From Ruoffia tabacinasalis (GTDB lineage Bacteria > Bacillota > Bacilli > Lactobacillales > Aerococcaceae), in the NCBI RefSeq assembly GCF_042652985.1, contig NZ_JBHSHQ010000029.1, positions 10,594 through 74,593 of the forward strand: 64,000 nt of DNA, in the 5' to 3' direction. How positions within the stretch are numbered: position 1 is the stretch's first letter; each line of letters begins with the position of its first letter. The translations under genes and the position numbers were made by a program. Below the pieces are notes generated by a model. The model searched no databases and was not told the DNA's origin. It saw only the letters and a list, made by a program, of their open reading frames with translations. Positions 1 to 9,123 of the stretch are shown here, one piece after another.

Positions 1-949
1 ACTTCTTACCACCTACAGTCTGCTTAATATCACCAATCGTATACAAAGTACTTCCAGAATTGTTAACTAAAGATCTTCCAGGTTCAATTGTCACCTTCTC
101 TAATTGAATCCCGTATTCAGTAGACTTTTCATGAACATGCTCGATAAAATCTGGTAAGAATTCAGCAATATCAAACGGTTTATCCTCTTGGGTATAGTAG
201 ACGCCAAAGCCTCCGCCGAAATTAATTTCTCTAATCGGAATATTTAAATTCGTTTGAATCCGTTGAGCAAATAATAACATTTCATCCGCTGCTTTAATAA
301 AAGATTCTGAATCAAATATTTGACTACCGATGTGACAATGTAAACCTGCTAATTCAATATTATCATAGTTATAGATAGTTTCTATAATGTCTTCAATATT
401 GTCATCGAAGACACTCTCACCAAATTTTGAATCTAAGTTAGCAGTTTTAATGTATTCGTGTGTATGTGCTTCAACTCCAGGATTTAAGCGTAATAACGCG
501 CGTTGCTTTTTCCCTTTTTGTTCTAAAATATTATTTAGTCTATCAGCTTCCATTCGATTATCGATGACAATCGTTCCAACTTCTTGATCAACCGCAAAAG
601 CTAATTCCTCGTCTAATTTGTTATTCCCGTGAAAGTACATCTTCGATGGCTGAACGCCACCTTTCTTTCCAGTATAGATCTCCCCTGCACTAACAACATC
701 TTGTCCAATACCATACTCTGAAATCAATTTTGCAATCGCTAGTGTCAAAACAGACTTCGATGCAAATAATAATTCTGTCTCAAAGTAAGGATTCTCTAAT
801 GCTTCTTTGAAACGATACACGCGATCTCTAAAACTCTCTTCATCGAAAATATAAAGCGGTGTTCCATACTGTTGAGCTAAATCTGAATATTTATGATGTG
901 AATGAACCAGTTCGTTATTCACCTTCGTTTGATACGGTTCTAAATGCAT
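1..949 (-). CDS. lysA: Diaminopimelate decarboxylase, 3' end cut by window edge
   Basis: PLP enzyme that decarboxylates meso-diaminopimelate to L-lysine, the last step of lysine synthesis. About 316 residues are visible; the C-terminus lies outside the window. The conceptual translation starts MHLEPYQTKVNNE and shows the LysA barrel features: LLFASKSVLTLAIAK holds the PLP lysine, GLHCHIGSQI the conserved His-Ile-Gly-Ser, NFGGGFGV the glycine loop and IEPGRSLV the phosphate-binding Glu-Pro-Gly-Arg. The ATG at 949 follows a GGAGTGG-type ribosome site. A lysine riboswitch lies directly upstream on the same strand, so end-product repression is expected. Family assignment is secure; only completeness is unknown. 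Confidence 0.95.
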   Translation of the reverse strand, partial: MHLEPYQTKVNNELVHSHHKYSDLAQQYGTPLYIFDEESFRDRVYRFKEALENPYFETELLFASKSVLTLAIAKLISEYGIGQDVVSAGEIYTGKKGGVQPSKMYFHGNNKLDEELAFAVDQEVGTIVIDNRMEADRLNNILEQKGKKQRALLRLNPGVEAHTHEYIKTANLDSKFGESVFDDNIEDIIETIYNYDNIELAGLHCHIGSQIFDSESFIKAADEMLLFAQRIQTNLNIPIREINFGGGFGVYYTQEDKPFDIAEFLPDFIEHVHEKSTEYGIQLEKVTIEPGRSLVNNSGSTLYTIGDIKQTVGGKK

Positions 950-974
950 TCTTCCACTCCTTAAATAAAAGTAA

Positions 975-1215
975 ACAAAAAGCGACTACGAACAAAAGGT
1001 TCGTGGTCGCTTTCACTAATCAATCCATCTTGATTTGAGTTGACGTATCCTTTTGCCTGGTAATTGATTGCACCTTATTATCACTTTGGCTCTTTGATAA
1101 TAACAGTGACCAACCTCTTAAAGTCAGTCCCCAACGAAAGTCGTTTCGGCGATATCCCCTTTCCACGTGTGTGTACTTTTGTCAACCGCGCCTCGCACAA
1201 TACCTCTTTAACTTA
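975..1215 (-). promoter_or_regulatory. Lysine riboswitch (L-box) with terminator, upstream of lysA
   Basis: Read on the minus strand the leader contains the L-box core GAAAGGGGATATCGCCGAAA and a GGGGACTG segment, the conserved P2/P3 parts of lysine riboswitches. It ends in a strong hairpin with arms AAGCGACTACGAAC (980-993) and its complement (999-1012), followed in the minus direction by a T-rich run. This is an intrinsic terminator expression platform. Binding of lysine is expected to favour termination and shut off lysA. Aptamer borders are approximate. Confidence 0.9.
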
Positions 1216-1220
1216 AATAT

Positions 1221-1249
1221 ACTATATCAATGGTAAATTACAATGTCAA
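1221..1249 (-). promoter_or_regulatory. Promoter of the lysA riboswitch leader
   Basis: On the minus strand TTGACA (1244-1249) and TATAGT (1221-1226) are separated by 17 bp, close to the sigma-A consensus, and point into the L-box leader. Confidence 0.8.
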
Positions 1250-1307
1250 CAGGATTAAGATAGGATTAAAATTTTAATGTCAATTATTAAATCTAAGCAT
1301 TTTTAAC

Positions 1308-1336
1308 TTGACATTTTATGCGATAATGCTTAAGTT
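1308..1336 (+). promoter_or_regulatory. Probable promoter of asd
   Basis: TTGACA at 1308-1313, then 17 bp and a weak -10 (TAAGTT, 1331-1336). The ~90-base 5' leader shows no riboswitch that I recognise. Confidence 0.5.
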
Positions 1337-1424
1337 TAATAGGTATAAATTGAAAATTAAAAAGGAATCTCTCTTTTTAATAATTCAATTATAAATTAAC
1401 ATACAATATTGAAAGGAGCCAATT

Positions 1425-2414
1425 ATGAGTAAAAAATATCATGTTGCCGTTGTAGGTGCATCGGGCGTAGTTGGTCGTAAAGTTATACAAGTATTAGAAG
1501 AACGTCAATTCCCAGTGAGTGAACTAAGTTTATTTGCTTCAAGTCGATCTGCCGGTCAAAAAATCCCCTTCAATGGTGAAGAGATTACTATTCAAGAACT
1601 AACAGAGGATGCTTTAACAGCACCCATTCAAATCGCAATCTTCTCAGCAGGTGGAGAAACATCAAAACACTTTGCACCGATTGCTTCAAGTAATGGCATT
1701 ACTGTCATCGATAATAGTTCAGCGTGGAGAATGGATAAAAATATTCCATTAGTTGTCCCTGAGGTGAATGCTGGAGTCTTATCTAAAGATGATAAACTAA
1801 TCGCAAACCCCAACTGCTCAACAATTCAATCCGTTGTACCATTGAAACCACTACAAGAAAATTACGGTATCAAACGTGTTGTTTATAGTACATATCAAGC
1901 AGTATCAGGTGCCGGACGTAAAGGGATTGATGATTTAGAACAAGGTACAACAAGTACTTTCCCTTACGAAATTAACAAAACAGTGATTCCACAAATCGAT
2001 GTCTTCTTAGATAATGGTAATACAAAAGAAGAACAAAAGATGATTGATGAAACGCGTAAAATCTTAGGTGTTGAGAACTTACCTGTCTCTGCTACCGCGG
2101 TACGAGTTCCAATCAAAACGTCTCACGGTGTATCTATCAATATTGAATTAGAAAAAGAATTTGATATTAAGAAAATTCGCGAAGAAATTGGAAATATCGA
2201 CGGAGTTATTCTTGCCGATAATCCAGAAACTTTAGACTATCCATTACAATCTGTTGCTGAAGATACAGACAACGTATATGTTGGTCGTATTCGTCGTGAT
2301 GACTCGGTAGAAAATGGCATAAACTTATTTGTTGTTGCAGATAATCTACGTAAAGGTGCTGCTACAAACTCAGTACAAATTGCTGAATCATTGATTGCAC
2401 GTGGCATCATTTAA
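1425..2414 (+). CDS. asd: Aspartate-semialdehyde dehydrogenase
   Basis: Reduces aspartyl phosphate to aspartate semialdehyde with NADPH, the branch point to lysine/diaminopimelate, threonine and methionine. The 329-residue protein has the N-terminal NADP motif VVGASGVVGRKV, the active-site cysteine in NPNCSTIQ (about residue 130) and the substrate-binding stretch RVPIKTSHG. Length is usual for the family. AAAGGAG lies nine bases before the ATG. It is divergent from lysA, with two separate promoters between them, so two lysine-pathway genes sit side by side but are regulated separately. It ends in a hairpin shared with the convergent helD. Confidence 0.97.
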   Translation: MSKKYHVAVVGASGVVGRKVIQVLEERQFPVSELSLFASSRSAGQKIPFNGEEITIQELTEDALTAPIQIAIFSAGGETSKHFAPIASSNGITVIDNSSAWRMDKNIPLVVPEVNAGVLSKDDKLIANPNCSTIQSVVPLKPLQENYGIKRVVYSTYQAVSGAGRKGIDDLEQGTTSTFPYEINKTVIPQIDVFLDNGNTKEEQKMIDETRKILGVENLPVSATAVRVPIKTSHGVSINIELEKEFDIKKIREEIGNIDGVILADNPETLDYPLQSVAEDTDNVYVGRIRRDDSVENGINLFVVADNLRKGAATNSVQIAESLIARGII

Positions 2415-2421
2415 TTAATAC

Positions 2422-2469
2422 AAATAGACGACAAGAAATCCAAATTTGGATCACTTGTCGTCTATTTTT
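2422..2469. terminator. Bidirectional terminator between asd and helD
   Basis: Arms AAATAGACGACAAG (2422-2435) and its complement near 2454-2467 with T-rich tails on both strands. It lies between convergent genes and can serve both. Confidence 0.85.
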
Positions 2470-2489
2470 ATGTCTTTAAGTATTCGTTT

Positions 2490-4676
2490 TTATGCTTGTA
2501 GAAACTCAGTCAACGAATCTGAAAAAGTAATATATAGATTTTTCATTGCTCTAGAACTCGCAGTGTATAAAATTCGCTTATCACGTTGCGTATGATAATT
2601 ATCGTTTGATGCATTATGAATCAAGACGTTATCAAATTCCAATCCTTTGGATAAACTAATTGGGATAATAGTTAGATTTAATCGATCCAACAGTTCTTGG
2701 CCTAGTAATTGTTCCAGTTCATCAGCCTCAACCATTGTTTTTGTAATCAATGTTAATGCTTTCCCATCTAGTTCTTGGTGAATCTCTTCTAATAATTTTA
2801 TATTATCAGCTTTTGTCTCAACCTTAATAATTTTAGGTTCATTTCCGGCCGGACGAATCGGAACAATTTCCCATTCATCGTTATTAGTTGCGAGTCGATT
2901 GAATAAGCGCGTAATGGATCCGCTTGAGCGGTAGCTATTCACCAATTGATATAACTCAACATTCTCTGAACGGGCTGAGAAATTATTGATAATATCTTGG
3001 AATTTGATATTCGCATTAAATATCGCTTGGTTCTCATCCCCTACCATGGTAAACGCTGATTTAGGAAACAAGCTCACTAATAAGCGAATTTGTGCTTCTG
3101 TATAGTCCTGAACTTCATCCACAAGTACAAATCGCATATTGGTTAGTGATAATTTTTCGATGAAACGATTATAAATGTAAATAAATACAACAGCTTCATC
3201 TATGTTTAATATGCCATCCGGATTAAATTGATAAACTTCTTGTGTATACGCAAAGTAAATTTTTTCAAAAATACCTTGCAAATTGATCCAAGCTAAACCA
3301 CGAACATCACGGGTTACTTGACTGTATTGAATATGAACATATCTTTTGGCATATTTGTTTATCGTTTGAGGTGAATCATCCGTAATCAGCTCTTTAAAGA
3401 ACTTTTGCTGTAAAGATTCAGGTAATGACATCACTCGGTCAATCACGTTTGGTTTTTGAGCCAATTTAGTCATTCGTCTCTCCCAATTACTTGATAATAA
3501 TTGTCGCGTCGCTTGAATACGTGCAATTAACGGCGAGCTATCAGGCGTCTGTTCAAAAGCTTTTAAGATCTTTTCAGTCGAAACAATTTCTTTGTCTTTA
3601 CGTAAGACTGGATTAAAGAAATCCATATGTTGTAAAATTAACTCTTCTGACTCATTAATAAAATCAATAAAGGAAGCACTTCGAATAATCTCTGTTTGCT
3701 TCGGAACCTCGTGACTACTAATACGGTTAAAATACGTTTGTTCATCCTCTAATTCCATTGACAAGTGTCTCCCTACAAATTGTAAAAGCGTCATATTCAA
3801 TGGCGTTTTCTCACCTAATGATGGAAGCACATTAGATATATACGATACAAAATGCTCATTCGGAGATAAAATTAAAATATTATCAGAGGTGATTTCTTTA
3901 CGAAATGAGTAGAGTAAATATGCAATCCGTTGCATAATCGTAGAAGTTTTCCCACTCCCAGCCACTCCATTGACTAGAATGATCGGATGTTTCGTATCTC
4001 GAATAATGACATTTTGCTCACTTTGAATGGTTGATGTGATATCTTGCATCAAACTAGAACTATCTTGTTCTAAAGCTTCTAGTAACACATCATCTTGAAT
4101 CGACACCGAAGTATCGAAAAACTTCAATAAAGTATCTTTATCGATAACGAATTGTCTACGTTTATCAATTTCTACTTCAATCATGTTGCCATTGACTTCA
4201 TAAGCAGACTCGCCAGTTGTATTATTATAGAATAACTCTGCGATTGGTGAACGCCAGTCATAGACAAACTTTGCGTAATTATCATCATCAAAACTATTAA
4301 TACCAATGTAGAATGACTCTGCTTCTTCATCCTCTAGAAAATCAACGTCCACTTTACCAAAATAGGGAGCATCCAATGACCGTTTGACATTTTCCAATAA
4401 TTTTTCAGCTGAGATAATCCGTGAATTCATTTGATCTATCTCGCGGTTCTTCATCTCAATTGTTGAGAAAGTGTCCATATTATCAGAAAAACTACTAAAA
4501 TCGACCCGAACATCTTCGGACATCTTTTGAACAAAAGCCAGCCCGTCTTCACGAGCTTCTTTAACAAATGCATCGAGGCTATCTCTACTTTGTAACATTT
4601 TCTTATATACAAAGTCTAAATATTCCGCTTCTTTAGCAAATTCTTTCTCATAATCATGCAAATTGTTCTGAGTCAT
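2490..4676 (-). CDS. helD: HelD-type RNA polymerase recycling ATPase (UvrD-like helicase fold)
   Basis: 728 residues. HelD removes stalled RNA polymerase from DNA or nucleic acid from polymerase using ATP. The N-terminal ~120 residues are charged and helical, as expected for the coiled-coil arm that enters the polymerase channel. Walker A GVAGSGKTSTIMQR sits near residue 238, Walker B VLVDEVQDY near 520, then VGDENQAIFNA and, close to the C-terminus, ISLSKGLEFDNVLIHN and LYTASSRAMKNLYI, the motifs of superfamily 1A helicases. Length fits Bacillota HelD. UvrD/PcrA is less likely because of the insertions and the N-terminal arm. It appears to be monocistronic. Confidence 0.88.
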   Translation of the reverse strand: MTQNNLHDYEKEFAKEAEYLDFVYKKMLQSRDSLDAFVKEAREDGLAFVQKMSEDVRVDFSSFSDNMDTFSTIEMKNREIDQMNSRIISAEKLLENVKRSLDAPYFGKVDVDFLEDEEAESFYIGINSFDDDNYAKFVYDWRSPIAELFYNNTTGESAYEVNGNMIEVEIDKRRQFVIDKDTLLKFFDTSVSIQDDVLLEALEQDSSSLMQDITSTIQSEQNVIIRDTKHPIILVNGVAGSGKTSTIMQRIAYLLYSFRKEITSDNILILSPNEHFVSYISNVLPSLGEKTPLNMTLLQFVGRHLSMELEDEQTYFNRISSHEVPKQTEIIRSASFIDFINESEELILQHMDFFNPVLRKDKEIVSTEKILKAFEQTPDSSPLIARIQATRQLLSSNWERRMTKLAQKPNVIDRVMSLPESLQQKFFKELITDDSPQTINKYAKRYVHIQYSQVTRDVRGLAWINLQGIFEKIYFAYTQEVYQFNPDGILNIDEAVVFIYIYNRFIEKLSLTNMRFVLVDEVQDYTEAQIRLLVSLFPKSAFTMVGDENQAIFNANIKFQDIINNFSARSENVELYQLVNSYRSSGSITRLFNRLATNNDEWEIVPIRPAGNEPKIIKVETKADNIKLLEEIHQELDGKALTLITKTMVEADELEQLLGQELLDRLNLTIIPISLSKGLEFDNVLIHNASNDNYHTQRDKRILYTASSRAMKNLYITFSDSLTEFLQA

Positions 4677-4767
4677 AAACTACATTCCCCTTTTCTTTAC
4701 TGCATCTTATTGTAAAAATCGCCGAATAGCTATCTTATACCGATTTATCATATAAAGCAACAACAAA

Positions 4768-4806
4768 ATAGCTACCATTAGCTGATTATGTGCTAACGAT
4801 AGCTAT
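4768..4806 (-). terminator. Terminator after the IscA-like gene
   Basis: Inverted repeat ATAGCTACCATTAGC (4768-4782) / GCTAACGATAGCTAT (4792-4806), 13 of 15 positions complementary, followed on the minus strand by TTTTGTTGTT. Confidence 0.65.
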
Positions 4807-4829
4807 AAATTTTATTTACTAATTTGGTC

Positions 4830-5168
4830 CTAGTTTAAATCCACACCGTCTTTACGGTAAATGTATTTTGGTTCATTTAATTCATCATTAAAAGAAACTA
4901 CTAAGTCATGTTCTTTAAAGAACCACTCATCGTCTTTTTCAATAAAGAATAATAAGCCATTATCAGAAGTAAATGTAACAATTGGTGAATGTGGCTCGGT
5001 AGGCTCAACTTGTAAAGCAAATGAATCTTGTACTGGACTACTTCCGTAGATCATTGTTTTAAAGCGAATTCCTGCACCTTCGGCTCTTCCAACTTCTTCT
5101 TCAAACCATTTGACTGCTTTATCTTCAACAATTAATTCCATATATATGTGCGTGGCATAAATAGCCAC
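4830..5168 (-). CDS. HesB/IscA-like (YneR type) protein without cysteines
   Basis: 112 residues with the architecture of the HesB/YadR/YfhF group: an N-terminal MELIVEDKAVKWFEEEVG helix, GIRFKTMIYGSSPVQDSFALQVE, then FIEKDDEWFFKEHDLVVSFND and a terminal PKYIYRK. In A-type Fe-S carriers three cysteines bind the cluster. This protein has no cysteine at all, as in the YneR branch, so a role as a cluster carrier is unlikely; its true function is unknown. The spacing MAIYATHIYMELIVEDK leaves the start open: ATG 5168 or the internal ATG nine codons later, which matches the usual N-terminus of the family better. It is a single gene between helD and liaR. Confidence 0.7.
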   Translation of the reverse strand: MAIYATHIYMELIVEDKAVKWFEEEVGRAEGAGIRFKTMIYGSSPVQDSFALQVEPTEPHSPIVTFTSDNGLLFFIEKDDEWFFKEHDLVVSFNDELNEPKYIYRKDGVDLN

Positions 5169-5252
5169 TTCCTCCTTTTATTATCACTATGCTTTGAGTA
5201 TAAATGATTTTTATTATAATAACCAGTATTCTGCTTGAATAAATTGAATTGC

Positions 5253-5882
5253 TTATACGAGCTCATGCTGGTAAGCATAGATAGTTGCTTGTGTGCGGTC
5301 ATTTACTTCAAGTTTAGATAAGATATTCGAAACATGTGTTTTTACTGTTTTTAGCGTGATGAATAGCTCATCTGCAATTTCTTGATTTGTATACCCTTTT
5401 GAAACTAATAATAATACTTCTAATTCACGATTCGTTAAATCATCGTGCGCTTGTTTTTGTCTGGATTTATCTTCATATTCTAACAACTTACTTGTAACTT
5501 CAGGTCCCATCACCGTGTCCCCTTCGTAAGTCGCACGGATAGCATCCGCAATTTCACTGGCAGAAGACGTTTTTAATAAATAACTCTTAGCGCCAGCTTC
5601 AATCGCAGGATAGACCTTTTCGTCATCGATGAAAGATGTCACAATAATAATTTTGGCTTCTGGCCACTCTTCCATAATTTTTTGAGTCGCTTCTACTCCA
5701 TCCATGACTTCCATCACCAAATCCATCAAGATGATGTCTGGTTTATCTTCTAATGCTTTGTGATAACCCGTGAGCCCATTTTCAGCCTCACCGATCACTT
5801 CGATGTCGGGTTGGACATCCAAGTAGGATGACACCCCTAAACGTACCATCTCATGATCATCGACTAATAATACTTTAATCAT
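5253..5882 (-). CDS. liaR: LiaR/VraR-type response regulator
   Basis: 209-residue NarL/FixJ-type regulator. The receiver domain has the acidic pair in VLLVDDHEMVRLG, the phospho-acceptor Asp in ILMDLVMEVMDGVEAT (about residue 54) and the conserved Lys in SYLLKTSSASE. The C-terminal LuxR helix-turn-helix reads LTNRELEVLLLVSKGYTNQEIADELFI, then KTVKTHVSNILSKL. It is the last gene of a liaF-liaS-liaR set; its start overlaps the liaS stop by four bases (ATGA). LiaR orthologues answer to lipid II or membrane stress from cell-wall antibiotics. No target operator was recognised. Confidence 0.93.
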   Translation of the reverse strand: MIKVLLVDDHEMVRLGVSSYLDVQPDIEVIGEAENGLTGYHKALEDKPDIILMDLVMEVMDGVEATQKIMEEWPEAKIIIVTSFIDDEKVYPAIEAGAKSYLLKTSSASEIADAIRATYEGDTVMGPEVTSKLLEYEDKSRQKQAHDDLTNRELEVLLLVSKGYTNQEIADELFITLKTVKTHVSNILSKLEVNDRTQATIYAYQHELV

Positions 5883-6946
5883 ACATTTACCTCTCTTTTC
5901 GAAATGGGAATTTGAATGTCGATTGATGTTCCTTTACCAATTGAACTAATTAAATTCAATATTCCACCTAAACTCTTCACGCGCTCTTCCATATTTCGAA
6001 GACCGTAATTACCTTTTTGTTTAGCTGTGCTCACATCAAACCCTTGCCCATCATCAATAATTTTTAATTGAATTGAATGTTTGTCTTGAGTTAAATAAAT
6101 TTCAAATTTATTCGCTTTCGCATGCCGCATCGTATTAGATATCGCTTCTTGAACGATTCGGAATAAGTGATCTTCAATCCCACTATCAACTTTTACGGGT
6201 GCGAGATTCCAATGAATTTCCATTGGGATCTTAGTATCTAATTCTTCTAACAAGTGTTTAATACCTTGATCGAGACGTTGATCCACTAAATCAATCGGTC
6301 TTAAGTGAAGGAGTAATGCCCGCATCTCAGTTTGGGCATTTCCAATAATCTCTTCAACTTTTTTCACAGATTTAGTTACCGATAACTCTTCTCTCTCAGC
6401 AACTTCACTAATAGCTGAAATCATCATCGTCGCAGCAAATAATTGCTGACTGACTGAATCATGCAACTCGCGCGCAATTCGATTACGTTCTTTCTCAATA
6501 ATCTCTTCTTTAGTATCTTCACCAACAAACACTGGTGCTGCCGTATATTCTTGTAGATCCGTCGATAGATCAACAATCTTGTCCCGAAGGCGATTAATAT
6601 CTTTCGCCGTTTGTCTTGAAGCATCAAACCAATTTCCGCCTTGCAATTCTTTACGGAATATTTCATTTTGATATTTTCCTAATAATAACCAGTTAATTCG
6701 TGCTCTAATTTGTTCAAATGGTGAACTCAGTGCAACGGTTAAGATAATCGCTAACACGATACTCATGGTTAAGATAAAGGCGATAATAATCAAATACACT
6801 GGAATATTAAAAAACTCAACGGTAAACACTTCTGCCAGTGTCATCACATTTAATTCATAAATGAGAATTCCGAAAATGATGACGACAACGGCTGAAAAAC
6901 TAACAAATTGAAAGAAGAATAAATGAGTCCATAAACGAAAATTCAT
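5879..6946 (-). CDS. liaS: LiaS/VraS-type sensor histidine kinase
   Basis: 355 residues with two N-terminal membrane segments (about 9-30 and 47-72) and a short extracellular loop, which is the intramembrane-sensing layout. The HisKA_3 box ERNRIARELHDSVSQQLFA contains the phospho-accepting His near residue 162. The ATPase domain has N-box NTMRHAKANKF, G1 IIDDGQGFD and GNYGLRNMEERVKSLGG. It overlaps liaF by four bases and liaR by four bases, so the three are translated together. LiaF normally holds LiaS inactive until envelope stress. Confidence 0.93.
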   Translation of the reverse strand: MNFRLWTHLFFFQFVSFSAVVVIIFGILIYELNVMTLAEVFTVEFFNIPVYLIIIAFILTMSIVLAIILTVALSSPFEQIRARINWLLLGKYQNEIFRKELQGGNWFDASRQTAKDINRLRDKIVDLSTDLQEYTAAPVFVGEDTKEEIIEKERNRIARELHDSVSQQLFAATMMISAISEVAEREELSVTKSVKKVEEIIGNAQTEMRALLLHLRPIDLVDQRLDQGIKHLLEELDTKIPMEIHWNLAPVKVDSGIEDHLFRIVQEAISNTMRHAKANKFEIYLTQDKHSIQLKIIDDGQGFDVSTAKQKGNYGLRNMEERVKSLGGILNLISSIGKGTSIDIQIPISKREVNV

Positions 6947-7692
6947 AGAATAATCACCTCAACATCTCCAAATGTCACCGATACAATGACATTCACTTTT
7001 CGGTTTGAGTCACCATAATCTGGACTCATCCAACGGAAGTTGTCCGCTGTCAATGAATAGCGTTGGGATTCAAATACTACTCCGCCTGAAATTGTACTAA
7101 TGTTTAGTTTCACACCAATGTCATTGGGAATAATTAATCGCGTACGACCGAACATCTTTCTAATAACAATCGTCGTCTCACCTTGAGGCAAGATTGTATT
7201 ACCAAAATCTAGGATATGGTTACCTCCGAATAAGACAATATTGACATCATCCCATTCAAAGTCTACTTTCTTCTCTCTGTATGAATCAAAAATCGATTCT
7301 TGATTCAGAATCGTTCGCTGTTCACTTTGCGGTTCAATGAGTTGCACCCCTAAATAATTACTTTCAGACTTCTTAGGTAAGATTAACGCACTTTTAAAAT
7401 GAATTAACTCATTGCCATCTTTAGTTCTGAATAAAATTAAAAACAAGATAATCACTAATAATAATACCCAAACTGATTGAATCATAAGCAAACTTAAGAT
7501 GAGTAGAAATAAGGCTCCAACGAAAATTATTAAGCGAAGGATTCGATTTCCAATAAATAATCCGACAATAAATAGTATAAAAGATACTCCGATAAGACCT
7601 ATAATTTTCCAATCTAAAAAGATGTCAAATAATATAAGCACTAGACTAATCGCAAATACAATAAAAATGTTTTGTTTTAAAAAATTTTGCAT
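6943..7692 (-). CDS. liaF: LiaF-type membrane inhibitor of the Lia system
   Basis: About 249 residues from the ATG at 7692. That start is chosen because AGAGGTG lies five bases before it. An upstream in-frame ATG at 7710 has no ribosome site, and the in-frame extension beyond it contains a TATACT promoter element (7717-7722, minus strand), so it is probably not translated. The N-terminal third has four hydrophobic segments. The C-terminal part (LFGGNHILDFGNTILPQ, IRKMFGRTRLIIPND, LNISTISGG) is the DUF2154/LiaF C-terminal beta domain. First gene of the liaFSR operon. Confidence 0.87.
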   Translation of the reverse strand: MQNFLKQNIFIVFAISLVLILFDIFLDWKIIGLIGVSFILFIVGLFIGNRILRLIIFVGALFLLILSLLMIQSVWVLLLVIILFLILFRTKDGNELIHFKSALILPKKSESNYLGVQLIEPQSEQRTILNQESIFDSYREKKVDFEWDDVNIVLFGGNHILDFGNTILPQGETTIVIRKMFGRTRLIIPNDIGVKLNISTISGGVVFESQRYSLTADNFRWMSPDYGDSNRKVNVIVSVTFGDVEVIIL

Positions 7693-7765
7693 AAAACACC
7701 TCTGTTCCATAAAATCAGTATAACAGATTCTGAAGTAGAAAATGAATTTCACTTCACATTTTCCA

Positions 7766-7805
7766 ATAAAAAAATAAGTCTGCCTTATAAAAAGACAGAC
7801 TTATT
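7766..7805 (-). terminator. Terminator downstream of greA
   Basis: AATAAGTCTG (7773-7782) pairs with CAGACTTATT (7796-7805); on the minus strand it is followed by a T-run. Confidence 0.8.
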
Positions 7806-7824
7806 AATACTTAACTATTCAAGA

Positions 7825-8310
7825 CTATTCATCAGCTGCTTCAATTTTGATGATTTTAACATCAAAAGATCCGCCTGGCGTTTGAATCGAAACAACATCA
7901 TTTAATTTTTTACCTAAAATTGCTTGGGCAATCGGTGAGTCATTAGAAATTTTATATTCTAATGGGTCAGCTTCTGCACTACCAACAATTGTATAAGTTT
8001 CTTCGTCGCCATCTGGTACTTCAACAAACGTCACTTTACGACCTAATGAAACTTCGTCTTTAGCAACGTCTTTATCATCAATAATTTCTGCGAAACGAAT
8101 CATATTTTCAATACTTGAAATACGACCTTCCACAAAAGCTTGCTCATCTTTAGCTGATTCATACTCAGAGTTCTCTGATAAATCCCCAAAGCTTCTTGCA
8201 ATTTTAATACGTTCAATAATTTCTTTACGTTTATTGACTTTTAAATCTTCTAATTCTTGTTCTAATTTTTCTTTACCTGATAAAGTCATTGGATAGACTT
8301 TTTGATCCAT
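7825..8310 (-). CDS. greA: Transcription elongation factor GreA
   Basis: 161 residues, normal GreA length. It rescues backtracked RNA polymerase by stimulating transcript cleavage. The N-terminal coiled coil carries MTLSGKEKLEQELEDLKVNKR and FGDLSENSEYESAKDEQAFVEGRI; the acidic tip residues Asp and Glu are in DLSENSEY. The C-terminal domain ends with SPIAQAILGKKLNDVVSIQTPGG, the FKBP-like fold. AAGGAGAG precedes the ATG. It has its own terminator; udk upstream ends in a separate hairpin. Confidence 0.96.
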   Translation of the reverse strand: MDQKVYPMTLSGKEKLEQELEDLKVNKRKEIIERIKIARSFGDLSENSEYESAKDEQAFVEGRISSIENMIRFAEIIDDKDVAKDEVSLGRKVTFVEVPDGDEETYTIVGSAEADPLEYKISNDSPIAQAILGKKLNDVVSIQTPGGSFDVKIIKIEAADE

Positions 8311-8401
8311 GTTATTCTCTCCTTCTTGAAACGATAGAAATAAGATAGCACGTTATTTACTATTTTTCAATCTAAATTTTTATTTTTTATATAAAAGAAT
8401 A

Positions 8402-8440
8402 ATAAACGATCGTAATTTACCGCTAATCACGATCGTTTAT
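8402..8440 (-). terminator. Hairpin after udk
   Basis: Perfect 12-bp inverted repeat ATAAACGATCGT (8402-8413) / ACGATCGTTTAT (8429-8440) just beyond the udk stop. The T-rich tail is weak, so termination strength is uncertain. Confidence 0.65.
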
Positions 8441-8444
8441 GTAA

Positions 8445-9071
8445 TTATTTTTGATTCAAGATTGTTCCAATCTTCGTTGTTAATAAATCAATCGCAACTT
8501 GATTGTAGCCACCTTCTGGCACGATGATATCAGCATAACGTTTCGTAGGTTCAATGAATTGATGGAACATCGGTTTCACGACCTCTACGTATTGCTTAAT
8601 CACTGACTCAACCGTTCTACCTCGTTCATTAATATCACGAAGGATTCGTCTAGCCAAGCGAATATCGTCGTCAGTATCTACATACACTTTAATATCCATT
8701 AAGTCTCGGATACGTTTATCGTCTAATATTAAAATTCCTTCAACGATTATAACATCACGTGAAACTTCATATTCCGTTTCATTACTGCGTGTATGATTTG
8801 TAAAATCATAAATTGGTTTCTCAATTGAACCACCTTCAATTAATGTCACCAGATGATTGTAAAATAAATCATTATCAAATGCTAATGGATGATCATAATT
8901 TGTCTTCAATCTCTCTTCTAGTGGAAGGTCACTTTGATTTTTATAATAATAATCTTGTTGTAACAACATTACTGATAGTCCTTCAAAAGTTTCTAATATT
9001 CGGCTACTTACACTCGATTTTCCACTTCCTGAACCACCGGAAACGCCAATTACTACCGGTTTCGTCCCCAT
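8445..9071 (-). CDS. udk: Uridine/cytidine kinase
   Basis: Phosphorylates uridine and cytidine to UMP and CMP in pyrimidine salvage. The ~208-residue protein begins MGTKPVVIGVSGGSGSGKSSV (P-loop at residues 10-19) and has QQDYYYKNQSDLPLEERLKTNYDHP and IVEGILILDDKRIRDLMDIKVYVDTDDD, diagnostic of Udk. I prefer the ATG at 9071, with GAAAGCGAG about seven bases upstream, over a TTG two codons earlier that would overlap that site. It lies directly after mltG on the same strand and may be co-transcribed. Confidence 0.95.
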   Translation of the reverse strand: MGTKPVVIGVSGGSGSGKSSVSSRILETFEGLSVMLLQQDYYYKNQSDLPLEERLKTNYDHPLAFDNDLFYNHLVTLIEGGSIEKPIYDFTNHTRSNETEYEVSRDVIIVEGILILDDKRIRDLMDIKVYVDTDDDIRLARRILRDINERGRTVESVIKQYVEVVKPMFHQFIEPTKRYADIIVPEGGYNQVAIDLLTTKIGTILNQK

Positions 9072-9123
9072 AAACAATCTCGCTTTCTATGTTTAATTAT
9101 AACTGACAAATTGAGTTTCAGTC

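Noticed and set aside
4830..5168. Fe-S cluster carrier IscA
   Set aside because: No cysteine is present, so cluster binding by the usual ligands is not possible.
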